Shown here: one piece after another, positions 41,355 through 50,652 of the stretch
How the letters are laid out: every line of letters begins with the position of its first letter
How positions within the stretch are numbered: the first letter of the stretch is position 1
Assembly: GCA_041913045.1 (NCBI GenBank)
Contig: JAYSGB010000005.1
Location: 90,299 to 154,298, forward strand
Reading direction: 5' to 3'
Source: CAMLOF01 sp041913045
GTDB taxonomy: Bacteria > Pseudomonadota > Gammaproteobacteria > Burkholderiales > Burkholderiaceae_C
Length of the DNA stretch: 64,000 nucleotides
The notes under the pieces: generated by a model
Told to the model about the DNA's origin: nothing
What the model saw: the letters and a program-made list of their open reading frames with translations, nothing else
The model's database searches: none
Made by a program: the position numbers and the translations under genes

Positions 41355-44063
41355 TCAGTCGGCGAGTGCGCGGGTCACCACCTCGCGCACGTCATTGCTC
41401 AGCTCGGGCTTGGCTGCCACGCGGGCAATCGCTTCGCGCGCAGCGGTGCGGTAGGGTTCGGCGAGCTTTTTCCAGCGGTCCAGCGCACGCGCCAGGCGTG
41501 CAGCCACCTGCGGGTTGAAGGTGTCAATCTCCAGCACGCGCTCGCTCCAGAACACATAGCCTGCCGCGTCTGGGCGGTGGAATGCGCCGGGGTTGGCGTG
41601 GCAGAAGGTGCTGATGACGCTGCGTGCACGGTTGGGGTTGCGCAGGTGGAAGTCGGGGTGCAGCAGCAGTTGTCTGACCTGGGGCAGGATATTGCCGCCG
41701 TGGTCGGGCGCGCCAGCTTGCAGGGCAAACCACTTGTCGATGACCAGATCCTCTTGTTTGAAGAGGACGTGGAAGCGCTGCAGCGCCTGTTGCGCCAGGG
41801 CGTGGCCGCTGGCCACAAGGGCGTTGAGTGCCTGGAAGCGGTCTGTCATGTTGCCCGCGTCCTTGAAGCGCTGGTAGGCCTTGCCGGGCCACACGGGGTT
41901 GCCGTTCTCACGCGCGGCCAGGCACAGCATCTGCAGGGCCAGGCCTGCCAGGGCGCGGCGGCCGCTGGACACCGGGTCGGGCCGGTAGGCGCCGTTGTCC
42001 TGGTTGGCCTCGAACGCGTGGACCCAATCGTCGTGCAGGGCATGGGCGAGTTGCTGGCGCATGGCCTCGCGCACGGCGTGCACGCGCTGCGGGTCCACCA
42101 CGTCGAGCTGCTCGGCGATGTAGGTTTCTGCGGGCAGGGTGAGCACGAGTTCCTTGAACGCGGCGTCCAGCGCTGGGTGGCGCAGCACGGCGCGCATGGC
42201 GTCAAGGTAGGCGGCGTCCAGCACGTCGTGCGGCACGGGGCCTTCTGCCTGGATGGCGCGCAGCGCACGGCGTAGGGCCAGGCGCTGGCCCGCTTCCCAG
42301 CGGTTGAAGGCATCGCTGTCGTGGGCCAGCAGGGTGAGCAGCTGCGCATCGGTGTAGTCGAGTTCCAACACCACCGGGGCGCTGAAGCCGCGCAACAGCG
42401 AGGGCACGGGCTCGCTGTCCACGTTCACGAAGGTGAAGGTCTCGCTGGGCTCCGTCAACACCAGTGTGCGGGTGCCGTGTTCCGGGTGGCTCCAGTGGGC
42501 CAGTTGCAGCGGCAGTTCCTGGCCTTGTGCGTCCAGCAGGCCCAGCGCCACGGGAATGACGAAGGGCTCCTTGACCGGTTGACCCGGTGTGGCCGGGCAG
42601 CTTTGCGACAGGGTGAGGGTGTAGGTGCGGGCGGCAGCGTCGTACTGGCCTTGTGCTTGCACGCGCGGCGTGCCAGCCTGGCTGTACCAACGCTTGAACT
42701 GCGGCAGCAGGCGGGCCAGGTCGCTGCCGGGGTTGGCGTCGGCAATTGAACTGGCGAAGTCGTCACAGGTCACGGCCTGACCGTCGTGGCGCTCGAAGTA
42801 GAGCTTCATGCCCTTGGCAAAGCCTTCGCGGCCCACCAGGGCTTGCTGCATGCGCACCACCTCAGCACCTTTTTCGTAGATGGTGACGGTGTAGAAGTTG
42901 TTGATCTCGGCGTAGCTGTCGGGGCGCACCGGGTGGGCCATGGGGCCTGCGTCCTCGGGGAACTGAGCGGTGCGCAGCACGCGCACGTCTTCGATGCGCT
43001 TGACGGCGCGCGCCGAGGGGCTGCCCGCCATGTCCATGCTGAATTCCTGGTCGCGGAAGACGGTCAGGCCTTCCTTCAGGCTCAGCTGGAACCAGTCGCG
43101 GCAGGTGACGCGGTTGCCCGTCCAGTTGTGGAAGTACTCATGGCCGACCACGCTTTCAATGTTGGCGAAATCGGCGTCGGTGGCGGTGGCGGGGCTGGCC
43201 AGAACGTACTTCGTGTTGAAGATGTTGAGGCCCTTGTTCTCCATGGCGCCCATGTTGAAGTCGCTGGTGGCAACGATCATGAAGCGTTCCAGATCGAGCG
43301 GCAGGCCGAAGCGGGCTTCGTCCCAGGCCACGCTGGCCATGAGGGAGTTCATGGCGTGCTCGGTCTTGTCCAGGTCGCCAGGGCGCACATAGACCTGCAG
43401 GGTGTGTTCGGTGCCGCTGCGGCTGATGATCTTCTGCTCGCGGTGCACCAGCTTACCTGCCACCAGGGCGAACAGGTAGCAGGGCTTCTTGTGCGGGTCC
43501 ACCCATTTGGCGTAATGCCGGGGGCCGTTAGGGCCGTCTTCCAGGTCGCCCTGGTCCACCAGGTTGCCGTTGCTCAGCAGCACCGGGTAGGCAGTCTTGT
43601 CGGCGCGCAGCGTCACGGTGTAGCTGGCCATCACGTCCGGGCGGTCCAGGAAGTAGGTGATGCGCCTGAAGCCTTCGGCCTCGCACTGCGTGAAGAAGGT
43701 GCCCTGGCTGACGTACAACCCCATCAGCTTGGTGTTCTTGACGGGGGCGCAGGTGGTGAAGATTTCCAGATCGAAGGCGTCGGGGCCTTCGGGCAGGTTC
43801 TCCAGCACCAGTTGCGAGCCGTCCATCTTGAAGCTGGTGCCTGCGCCGTTGACCAGAACGCGGGCGAGGTTGAGTTCCTCACCGTCGAGGCGCAGCGGCT
43901 GCGGTGCCACCGCGGGGTTGCGGCGCAGCCGCATCTTGTTCAGCACGCGGGTCTTGGCCGGGTCCAGGTCGAAGGTCAGGTCGACCGTGTCGATCAGGTA
44001 GGCAGGGGCGGCGTAGTCTTCGCGTTTCACCACGGTGGTGGGGCCTTCACGCAGGGAGCTCAT
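41355..44063 (-). CDS. pepN: Aminopeptidase N (M1 family)
   Basis: 902 residues, within the normal 870-900 for gammaproteobacterial PepN. The GAMEN motif NMGAMENKGLNIFNTKYVL and the zinc site GHEYFHNWTGNRVTCRDW are seen near residue 300, followed by the third ligand Glu in LKEGLTVFRDQEFS. Domains in order are N-terminal beta, catalytic thermolysin-like, and the DUF3458 C-terminal parts. It releases N-terminal residues from peptides in the cytoplasm. It is 32 bases after prfB on the same strand. Confidence 0.95.
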   Translation of the reverse strand: MSSLREGPTTVVKREDYAAPAYLIDTVDLTFDLDPAKTRVLNKMRLRRNPAVAPQPLRLDGEELNLARVLVNGAGTSFKMDGSQLVLENLPEGPDAFDLEIFTTCAPVKNTKLMGLYVSQGTFFTQCEAEGFRRITYFLDRPDVMASYTVTLRADKTAYPVLLSNGNLVDQGDLEDGPNGPRHYAKWVDPHKKPCYLFALVAGKLVHREQKIISRSGTEHTLQVYVRPGDLDKTEHAMNSLMASVAWDEARFGLPLDLERFMIVATSDFNMGAMENKGLNIFNTKYVLASPATATDADFANIESVVGHEYFHNWTGNRVTCRDWFQLSLKEGLTVFRDQEFSMDMAGSPSARAVKRIEDVRVLRTAQFPEDAGPMAHPVRPDSYAEINNFYTVTIYEKGAEVVRMQQALVGREGFAKGMKLYFERHDGQAVTCDDFASSIADANPGSDLARLLPQFKRWYSQAGTPRVQAQGQYDAAARTYTLTLSQSCPATPGQPVKEPFVIPVALGLLDAQGQELPLQLAHWSHPEHGTRTLVLTEPSETFTFVNVDSEPVPSLLRGFSAPVVLELDYTDAQLLTLLAHDSDAFNRWEAGQRLALRRALRAIQAEGPVPHDVLDAAYLDAMRAVLRHPALDAAFKELVLTLPAETYIAEQLDVVDPQRVHAVREAMRQQLAHALHDDWVHAFEANQDNGAYRPDPVSSGRRALAGLALQMLCLAARENGNPVWPGKAYQRFKDAGNMTDRFQALNALVASGHALAQQALQRFHVLFKQEDLVIDKWFALQAGAPDHGGNILPQVRQLLLHPDFHLRNPNRARSVISTFCHANPGAFHRPDAAGYVFWSERVLEIDTFNPQVAARLARALDRWKKLAEPYRTAAREAIARVAAKPELSNDVREVVTRALAD

Positions 44064-44095
44064 GGGTGGTTCCGTTCAGGGGGCAGTGTTGTGGC

Positions 44096-45200
44096 TCAGA
44101 CGCCTTGCTTGAGCGAGGCTTCGATGAAGGCGTCGAGGTCGCCGTCCAGCACTTTCTGGGTGGCGGAGATTTCGACGTTGGTGCGCAGGTCCTTGATGCG
44201 GCTGTTGTCCAGCACGTAGGAACGGATCTGGTGGCCCCAGCCCACGTCGGTCTTGGTGTCTTCCAGCTTCTGCTGGGCTTCCATGCGCTTGCGCATTTCG
44301 TAGTCGTACAGCTTGGAGCGCAGGCGGCCCCAGGCCAGGTCGCGGTTGCTGTGCTGGCTGCGGCTGTCCTGGCTCTGCACCACGATGCCGGTGGGAATAT
44401 GCGTCAGGCGCACGGCCGAGTCGGTCTTGTTGATGTGCTGGCCACCGGCACCGCTGGCGCGGTAGGTGTCCACGCGCACGTCGGCGGGGTTGATGTTGAT
44501 CTCAACCGAATCGTCGATCTCGGGGTAGACGAAGACCGAGGCGAACGAGGTGTGGCGGCCGCCCGACGAGTCGAAGGGGCTCTTGCGCACCAGACGGTGC
44601 ACGCCGGTTTCGGTGCGCAGCAGGCCGTAGGCGTACTCGCCTTCGATCTTGATGGTGGCGCTCTTGATGCCGGCGGTGTCGCCGTCGGTGATGTCTTCCA
44701 CCGTGACCTTGAAGCCCTTGCGTTCGCCGTAGCGGGTGTACTGGCGCAGCAGCATGCTGGCCCAGTCGCAGGCCTCGGTGCCGCCAGCGCCTGCCTGGAT
44801 GTCCAGGAAGCAGTTCAGGGGGTCGGCCTCCTGGTTGAACATGCGGCGGAATTCGAGCTTTTCCACGTCGGCAGCCAGCTTGCTGGCCTCGCCTTCAATG
44901 GTTTCCAGGCCGGCGTCATCGCCTTCTTCCTTGGACATCTCGAACAGTTCACTGTTGTCGGCCAGTTCGGTGCTCAGGCGGTCGAGCACCAGCACCACGT
45001 CCTCCAGGGACTTCTTTTCTTTGCCCAGATCCTGGGCGCGCTTGGGGTTGTCCCAGACGGTGGGCTCTTCCAGCGCGCTGTTGACTTCAGTGAGCTTCAG
45101 TGCCTTGGCATCGTAGTCAAAGATACCTCCGTAGCTCGACCACGCGTTCGCTGAGGTCGGCCAGGCGGGAGGAAATGGCGTTGATGCGTTCTGCTTCCAT
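44096..45200 (-). CDS. prfB: Peptide chain release factor 2, programmed +1 frameshift
   Basis: The ATG at 45200 starts a 26-codon reading frame (MEAERINAISSRLADLSERV...) that ends at an in-frame TGA; a +1 shift at CTTTGAC restores the frame in ...YLDYDAKALKL and continues to the stop at 44096, about 367 residues in all. The Shine-Dalgarno-like CGGAGG 3 bases before the slippery site is the usual stimulator. The GGQ site is GAGGQHINKTDSAV, and the SPF tripeptide is KSPFDSSGG. RF2 ends translation at UAA and UGA, and the shift regulates its own level. Confidence 0.96.
45116..45122 (-). other. RF2 programmed frameshift site CTTTGAC
   Basis: On the minus strand: CGGAGG-TAT-CTT-TGA-C. The internal SD-like element, slippery CTT and TGA stop are all present, identical in layout to the E. 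coli prfB site. Confidence 0.93.
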
Positions 45201-45244
45201 GATGCGTGTCTTTTCTGTGCGTGTCGGTAAAACACGCAATTTTC

Positions 45245-46198
45245 TCACGCCAGGAAGGTTTCGAGCAGGCGTGCCACTTCAGCGGGCTGGTCGTGGTGCA
45301 GCATGTGGCCCGCGTCAGCCACCACGGCAACCCGGCAGTCGGGCACGGCCTGCAGCCTTTCGTGGTATTGCGCCAGGGTGTATTCCCCCTTGAACCAGGC
45401 CCCCAGGCTGTCGTCCGATGCCTCCACGGCCAGCACTGGGGCGGTGATGCGCTTGAACACTTCCAGCACTTCGTCCACCCGGTAGAGCTGGGGGTTGACG
45501 ATCTTGTGCGCGGCGTCGCCCAGCACTTCCCAGCGCCCGGCGGCGTTCTTGGCCGCCCAGTGGCTGGCCAGCCAGCGGGCCTGTGGCTCGGGGAGGCGGC
45601 GGTTGGTTTTCATCAGGCGCCGGGCCACGCCGTCCAGGCTGTCGTAGGTCTTCAGGTCGATGGTGCCTTGGCGAAGGCCGCGCAGTTCGTCCAGCCAACG
45701 GGCGTAACGCCCGGGGGCTTGCGCCGGGCGGGTGGCGGGCATGCCAAAGCCTTCCAGGTTGACCAGGCGCCTCACCCGCTGCGAGCGCACACCACCGTAG
45801 AGCATGACGACGTTGCCGCCCATGCTGTGACCCACCAGGTCGATGGGGGCGTCGGGTTCGCCCAGCTGGGCGTTGTAGTGGTCCACCAGGGCGTCCAGGT
45901 CGGCCAGGTAGTCGGGGAAGAAGTAGTGGTCGCCGTGCGAATAGGCGGTAGGGGAGTCGCTGTCCACGTGGCTGAGCGCACGTGTCAGGCCAAAGCCGCG
46001 CCAGTCAGGGGCGACGATGAAACGGTCCTGCGACAGGGCGTCCACCACGAACTGCCAGGAGGCGGAAACGTCCATCCACCCATGAACGAGGAAGAGCGGC
46101 GCCTCGCCGGGCCGCGGCGTGCCCCACAGGCGGACGTGGTAGCGCTGGTCGCGAATGTGAACGAACTCGCTGCGGGAGGGGCGTCGGACTTGGTACAT
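45245..46198 (-). CDS. Alpha/beta hydrolase
   Basis: 317 residues. Typical signs are APLFLVHGWMDVSASWQFVV (oxyanion strand HGW), DLVGHSMGGNVVMLYGG (nucleophile elbow GHSMGG), and a late ADAGHMLHHDQP with the catalytic His; acid Asp probably in LAVEASDDSLG. The substrate is unknown. It is divergently transcribed from an acyl-CoA synthetase gene, with only 26 bases between the start codons, so both promoters must overlap. Confidence 0.87.
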   Translation of the reverse strand: MYQVRRPSRSEFVHIRDQRYHVRLWGTPRPGEAPLFLVHGWMDVSASWQFVVDALSQDRFIVAPDWRGFGLTRALSHVDSDSPTAYSHGDHYFFPDYLADLDALVDHYNAQLGEPDAPIDLVGHSMGGNVVMLYGGVRSQRVRRLVNLEGFGMPATRPAQAPGRYARWLDELRGLRQGTIDLKTYDSLDGVARRLMKTNRRLPEPQARWLASHWAAKNAAGRWEVLGDAAHKIVNPQLYRVDEVLEVFKRITAPVLAVEASDDSLGAWFKGEYTLAQYHERLQAVPDCRVAVVADAGHMLHHDQPAEVARLLETFLA

Positions 46199-46224
46199 TC
46201 TCAGGATTATTCAGGAGACGTGCC

Positions 46225-48006
46225 ATGGTCGGCAGTCAAGGCAGAGACAAAGTCCATTCCCCCTCCAACACCGTGCAAGACCATTACGCCACTTTGCATG
46301 CCAGTTTCCACTGGAAAGTGCCCAAACGCTTCAACATGGCCGAAGCCTGTTCGCGCCGCTGGGCGGCACAGGCTGGCAGTTCGCGTAACACGGCCGTGAT
46401 TGCCGATGGACCGGGCCGCACGCCCACCCAGCACAGCTACGCCGAGCTGCAGGATGCCGCCAACCGCCTGTCCAACGTGCTGCGTATTCTGGGCGTGAAG
46501 GCAGGTGACCGCGTGGCCATTGTGCTGCCGCAGCGTTTCGAGACGGCGGTGGCCTACATGGCGGTGCTGCAGATGGGCGCCGTGGCCATGCCGCTTTCGC
46601 AACTCTTCGGGCCAGAGGCGCTGGAGTACCGTCTGCAGGACAGCGCTGCCGTGGTGGCACTTTGCGACGACGCCACCGGCCCGGCGGTCTGGTCGGTGCG
46701 CGAACGCTGCCCAGCGTTGCGTCACGTCATCGGCCTGGATGGTGCCTTCGACACCGACGTGCTCGACGGCCCACTGGCACTGGCCAGCGCGCGCAAGCGC
46801 TTCGACCTGGTGGAAACGCTGGCCGACGACCCGGCCGTGCTGATCTACACCAGCGGCACCACCGGCAACCCCAAGGGGGCGCTGATTCCGCACCGCGCGC
46901 TCATTGGCAACCTCACCGGGTTTGTGTGCAGCCAGAACTGGTTCGGCTTCGACCCGTGGGACGCCAGCAAGCCCTCGAAGGCCGTGTTCTGGAGCCCGGC
47001 GGACTGGGCCTGGACCGGCGGGCTGATGGACGCGCTGTTGCCCACGTTGTACTTCGGGCGGCCCATCGTGGCCTACAACGGCCGCTTCGCGCCTGATGCG
47101 GCCTTTGAACTGCTGCAGCGCCACCGGGTCACCCACACCTTCCTGTTCCCCACGGCGCTCAAGGCCATGATGAAGGCCTTCCCCGAGCCGCGCAAGCTGT
47201 TCAACCTGCGCCTGCAGGCCATCATGAGTGCGGGCGAGGCGGTGGGAGACGCCGTGTTTGCCTACTGCCAGCAGGAGCTGGGGGTGACGGTGAACGAGAT
47301 GTTCGGCCAGACCGAGATCAACTACATCGTGGGCAACTGCGCACGGCTGTGGCCCGCTCGGCCCGGCAGCATGGGCAAGGGCTATCCGGGCCACCGCGTG
47401 GCTGTGATTGATGAAGAAGGGCAGGAGTGTCCCGTGGGTGTGCCCGGCGACGTGGCCGTGCACCGCCTGGACGTGCATGGCCAGCCCGACCCCATCTTCT
47501 TCCTGGGTTACTGGAACAACGACGCCGCCACGCAAGCCAAGTTCACGGGTGACCCGGCCAGCAGCTGGTGCCGCACCGGAGACCTGGCGCTGCGCGACGC
47601 CGATGGCTACCTGTGGTACCAGGGCCGCGCCGACGACGTGTTCAAGGCGGCTGGTTACCGCATCGGGCCGAGCGAGATCGAGAACTGCCTGGTCAAGCAC
47701 CCCGCCGTGGTCAATGCCGCCGTGGTGCCCAAGCCCGATGCCGAGCGCGGCGCCGTGGTGAAGGCCTACGTGGTGTTGTCCCCCGACTTTGCAGCGCGGC
47801 GTGGCACCAGCGCAACCCCGGCGGTGGAGTTCGACGAACCCTTGATTGCCGAACTTCAGGCCCATGTGAAAGGCCGCCTGGCACCCTACGAATACCCGAA
47901 GGAGATCGAGTTCATCGACACCCTTCCCATGACCACCACCGGCAAGGTGCAGCGTCGTGTGCTGCGCCTGCAGGAAGAAGAGCGCTTCCGCGCCCGTTCT
48001 GCCTGA
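46225..48006 (+). CDS. Acyl-CoA synthetase (AMP-forming)
   Basis: 593 residues. The AMP-binding motif is LIYTSGTTGNPKGALIP (about 209-225), with MFGQTEINYIVGN and DLALRDADGYLWYQGRADDVFKAAGYRIGPSEIE (in parts: GYLWYQGRADDV, KAAGYRIGPSEIE) as further core motifs, and the C-terminal AMP-binding domain ending MTTTGKVQRRVLR. This is the acetyl/medium-chain acyl-CoA ligase class that activates short or medium carboxylic acids. The start could lie later (GTG at 46273) because the N-terminus is long. RBS CAGGAG precedes the chosen start. Confidence 0.88.
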   Translation: MVGSQGRDKVHSPSNTVQDHYATLHASFHWKVPKRFNMAEACSRRWAAQAGSSRNTAVIADGPGRTPTQHSYAELQDAANRLSNVLRILGVKAGDRVAIVLPQRFETAVAYMAVLQMGAVAMPLSQLFGPEALEYRLQDSAAVVALCDDATGPAVWSVRERCPALRHVIGLDGAFDTDVLDGPLALASARKRFDLVETLADDPAVLIYTSGTTGNPKGALIPHRALIGNLTGFVCSQNWFGFDPWDASKPSKAVFWSPADWAWTGGLMDALLPTLYFGRPIVAYNGRFAPDAAFELLQRHRVTHTFLFPTALKAMMKAFPEPRKLFNLRLQAIMSAGEAVGDAVFAYCQQELGVTVNEMFGQTEINYIVGNCARLWPARPGSMGKGYPGHRVAVIDEEGQECPVGVPGDVAVHRLDVHGQPDPIFFLGYWNNDAATQAKFTGDPASSWCRTGDLALRDADGYLWYQGRADDVFKAAGYRIGPSEIENCLVKHPAVVNAAVVPKPDAERGAVVKAYVVLSPDFAARRGTSATPAVEFDEPLIAELQAHVKGRLAPYEYPKEIEFIDTLPMTTTGKVQRRVLRLQEEERFRARSA

Positions 48007-48043
48007 CAGCTGGATTTTTGTGAACCTTGAGAGAGAGTCAAAC

Positions 48044-49105
48044 GTGCAAAACGTCACCCTTGGACAAAGCGGACTGAAAGTCACCCCCATCTGCCTGGGC
48101 ACCATGACCTTTGGCGAACAAGTGAACGAGGCTGATGCCCACGCCATTCTTGACCGCTCGCTGGAGCGGGGCGTCAACTTCCTGGATACGGCCGAAATGT
48201 ACGCCGTGCCCGCCCGCGCCGAGACTTGCGGCGCCACCGAAACCATCATTGGCAACTGGTTTGCCAGCCGTCCCGGCGCACGCGACAAGGTGGTGCTGGC
48301 CACCAAGGTGGCTGGGCCCTCTCGCGGCATGCCGTGGATTCGTGGTGAACAGTCAGGCTTGACCAAGGCAGAGATCCTGGCCGCCTGCGACGGTAGCCTG
48401 CGTCGCTTGAAGACGGACGTGATCGACCTGTACCAGATCCACTGGCCCGCTCGTAACCTTCCTGCGTTCGGTGCCATGTATTTCGACCCGGCCAAGGACA
48501 AGCCCTGCGCGTCCATTCACGAGCAGCTCGAGGCGATGGCCGAGCTGGTCAAGGCGGGCAAGGTACGAGCCATCGGCTTGTCCAACGAGTCTTCTTACGG
48601 CGTGCACGAGTTCGTGCGTCTGGCCGAACAGCATGGTCTGCCCCGCGTGGCCACGGTGCAGAACCCTTACTGCCTCATCAATCGCTCCCTGGAAAACGGC
48701 TTGGACGAAACCATGCACCGCCTGGGTGTGTCGCTGCTGGCGTATTCGCCACTGGGCTTTGGCTTGCTCACCGGCAAGTACGATGCCACGGGCATCCACT
48801 CGCCAGACGCGCCGGCGGGTCGCATGTCGCTGTTCGACTCTATGAAGAAACAGCGCTGGGGCCGCGATGAGTCCGTGGCTGCCGCGCGCCGCTACAACGC
48901 GCTGGCACGGGAACACGGTTTGACGCCTGCCCAAATGGCACTGGCCTTCTGTTACACCAAGTGGCAGGTGGCCAGCACCATCATTGGCGTGACCTCTGTC
49001 GCGCAGCTCGACGAGTGCCTGGACGCGTGGGGCACGCAACTCTCGCCCGAGGTGCTCCAGGCCATCGACCAGATCCGCTGGGAAAACCGCGACCCTGCCG
49101 TGTGA
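48044..49105 (+). CDS. Aldo/keto reductase, Tas-like
   Basis: 353 residues from GTG 48044 with GAGAGAG 7 bases upstream; the protein starts VQNVTLGQSGLKVTPICLGTM. Family signs: TFGEQVNEADAHAILDRSLE, NFLDTAEMYAVP with the catalytic Asp and Tyr, LATKVAGPS, DLYQIHWP, LSNESSYG, and C-terminal SVAQLDECLDAW. It is NADPH-dependent and the substrate is unknown. It lies 37 bases after the synthetase gene, so it may be in the same transcript. Confidence 0.9.
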   Translation: MQNVTLGQSGLKVTPICLGTMTFGEQVNEADAHAILDRSLERGVNFLDTAEMYAVPARAETCGATETIIGNWFASRPGARDKVVLATKVAGPSRGMPWIRGEQSGLTKAEILAACDGSLRRLKTDVIDLYQIHWPARNLPAFGAMYFDPAKDKPCASIHEQLEAMAELVKAGKVRAIGLSNESSYGVHEFVRLAEQHGLPRVATVQNPYCLINRSLENGLDETMHRLGVSLLAYSPLGFGLLTGKYDATGIHSPDAPAGRMSLFDSMKKQRWGRDESVAAARRYNALAREHGLTPAQMALAFCYTKWQVASTIIGVTSVAQLDECLDAWGTQLSPEVLQAIDQIRWENRDPAV

Positions 49106-49107
49106 CG

Positions 49108-49599
49108 ATGGCCAAGAAGGGACATGTGTCGGAGACCCCCGCCACCGCGCTGCTGCGTGCGCAGGGGGTGGCTTTCACCGAGCACCCGTACGAGTACGTC
49201 GAGCATGGCGGTGCCCAGCACAGTGCGGCTGTTCTGGGGCTGGACCCGTTCGCGGTGGTCAAGACGCTGATCATGCAGGACCAGTCGGCGGTGCCGCTGG
49301 TCGTGTTGATGCATGGCAACCGCACCGTGTCCACCAAGAACCTGGCGCGGCAAATTGGCGCCAAGTCGGTGGAGCCGTGCAAGCCCGAGGTGGCCAACCG
49401 GCACAGTGGTTATCTGGTGGGCGGCACGTCTCCGTTCGGCACACGCAAGGCGATGCCGGTCTACATCGAAAGCACCATCCTTGATCTGCCGCGCATCTGG
49501 CTCAACGGCGGGCGGCGGGGCTACCTGGTTGGCATCGATCCCCAGGTGTGTGTGCAGCTGTTGGGCGCCAAGCCCGTGCAGTGCGCGATCGAGGAATAG
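49108..49599 (+). CDS. ybaK: YbaK/ProX family Cys-tRNA(Pro) deacylase
   Basis: 163 residues from ATG 49108, 2 bases after the aldo/keto reductase stop. ALLRAQGVAFTEHPYEY, VVKTLIMQDQSAVPLVVLMH, NLARQIGAKSVEPC, and SGYLVGGTSPFGTRKAMPVY (GGTSPFG is the signature) identify the YbaK class. It hydrolyses mischarged Cys-tRNA(Pro) to lower translation errors. Confidence 0.92.
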   Translation: MAKKGHVSETPATALLRAQGVAFTEHPYEYVEHGGAQHSAAVLGLDPFAVVKTLIMQDQSAVPLVVLMHGNRTVSTKNLARQIGAKSVEPCKPEVANRHSGYLVGGTSPFGTRKAMPVYIESTILDLPRIWLNGGRRGYLVGIDPQVCVQLLGAKPVQCAIEE

Positions 49600-49645
49600 G
49601 GTCGGTTAAGCTCACGCTTTCAAAACACGAATCTGGAGAAGGTCG

Positions 49646-50275
49646 ATGGGTGAATGGACGGTGGTCGTGGCGGTGCTGGCGGCCTACCTGATGGGGTCTC
49701 TGTCTTTTGCGGTCGTGGTGAGCCGCCTCATGGGGCTGAGCGACCCGCGCACCTACGGCAGCAAAAACCCTGGCGCCACCAATGTGCTGCGCTCGGGTAA
49801 CAAGAAAGCCGCAGCTGTGACTCTGCTGCTGGATGCCGCCAAGGGTTGGCTGCCGGTGTGGGTGGTGAGCCACTGGGGGCAGGCCTGGGGCTTGGCCGAA
49901 GGCACGCTGGCCATGGTGGGCCTGGCGGCCTTCCTCGGGCACCTGTACCCGGTGTTCTTTGGCTTCAAAGGGGGCAAAGGGGTGGCTACGGCAGCAGGTG
50001 TGCTGCTGGGCTTCGAGCCCTGGCTGGGTTTGGCGGTGTTGCTGAGCTGGATTCTCATCGCCGTGTTTTTCCGCTATTCGTCGCTGTCGGCCATTGTGGC
50101 GGCGGTGTTCGCGCCGTTTTTCTACCTGTTCGGTGACGGCGTGGCCTGGGACGCTGTGGCGCCCGTGGCGCTGTCCATTGCGGTGATGGGCTTGTTGCTG
50201 CTGTGGCGCCATGCCGAGAACATCCAGCGCCTCATCGCAGGCAAAGAAACCAAGATCGGAGCGAAGAAGAAATGA
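49646..50275 (+). CDS. plsY: Glycerol-3-phosphate acyltransferase PlsY
   Basis: 209 residues, membrane protein with about five hydrophobic segments. The three PlsY motifs are visible: YLMGSLSFAVVVSRL, TYGSKNPGATNVLRSG, and FGFKGGKGVATAAGVLL. It transfers acyl groups from acyl-phosphate to glycerol 3-phosphate, the first step of phospholipid synthesis, in the inner membrane. Stop overlaps the next gene by ATGA. Confidence 0.96.
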   Translation: MGEWTVVVAVLAAYLMGSLSFAVVVSRLMGLSDPRTYGSKNPGATNVLRSGNKKAAAVTLLLDAAKGWLPVWVVSHWGQAWGLAEGTLAMVGLAAFLGHLYPVFFGFKGGKGVATAAGVLLGFEPWLGLAVLLSWILIAVFFRYSSLSAIVAAVFAPFFYLFGDGVAWDAVAPVALSIAVMGLLLLWRHAENIQRLIAGKETKIGAKKK

Positions 50276-50652
50276 CGGCAGATATCCAGCGCTGGGGCGT
50301 GGCCCAGCGGTACAGCGAAGCCAGTGTTTTCAATGGTGTGGTCTATCTGGCGGGTATGGTGCCCGAGTGCGTCGAGACGGACATCCGCAGCCAGACGCGT
50401 GACGTGCTGGCGCAGATTGACCGGCAGCTGCAGGCCTGTGGCAGCGACAAGACGCGCCTGTTGCGCGTGCAGATCTACCTGACGGATATCCGCGACATTG
50501 CCGCCATGAACGAGGTGTGGGATGCCTGGGTGGCGCCGGGCAGCGCGCCGCCGCGCGCTACGGTGCAGGCACCGCTGGCCGACCCCGACTGGCGCATAGA
50601 AGTGGTGGTCACTGCCGCCCAGCGGCCATCCGAGACAGCTGCAACAGCCTAG
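50272..50652 (+). CDS. RidA family reactive intermediate deaminase
   Basis: 126 residues; ATG overlaps the plsY stop. VYLAGMVPECVETDIRSQTR, LLRVQIYLTDIRDIAAMN and APPRATVQAPLADPDWRIEV are RidA/YjgF features, with the conserved Arg in PPRATVQ and acidic end. It removes enamine or imine intermediates such as 2-aminoacrylate. The YjgF subgroup shown here is the longer variant. Its 3' end overlaps the convergent HD-like gene by 44 bases. Confidence 0.88.
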   Translation: MTADIQRWGVAQRYSEASVFNGVVYLAGMVPECVETDIRSQTRDVLAQIDRQLQACGSDKTRLLRVQIYLTDIRDIAAMNEVWDAWVAPGSAPPRATVQAPLADPDWRIEVVVTAAQRPSETAATA

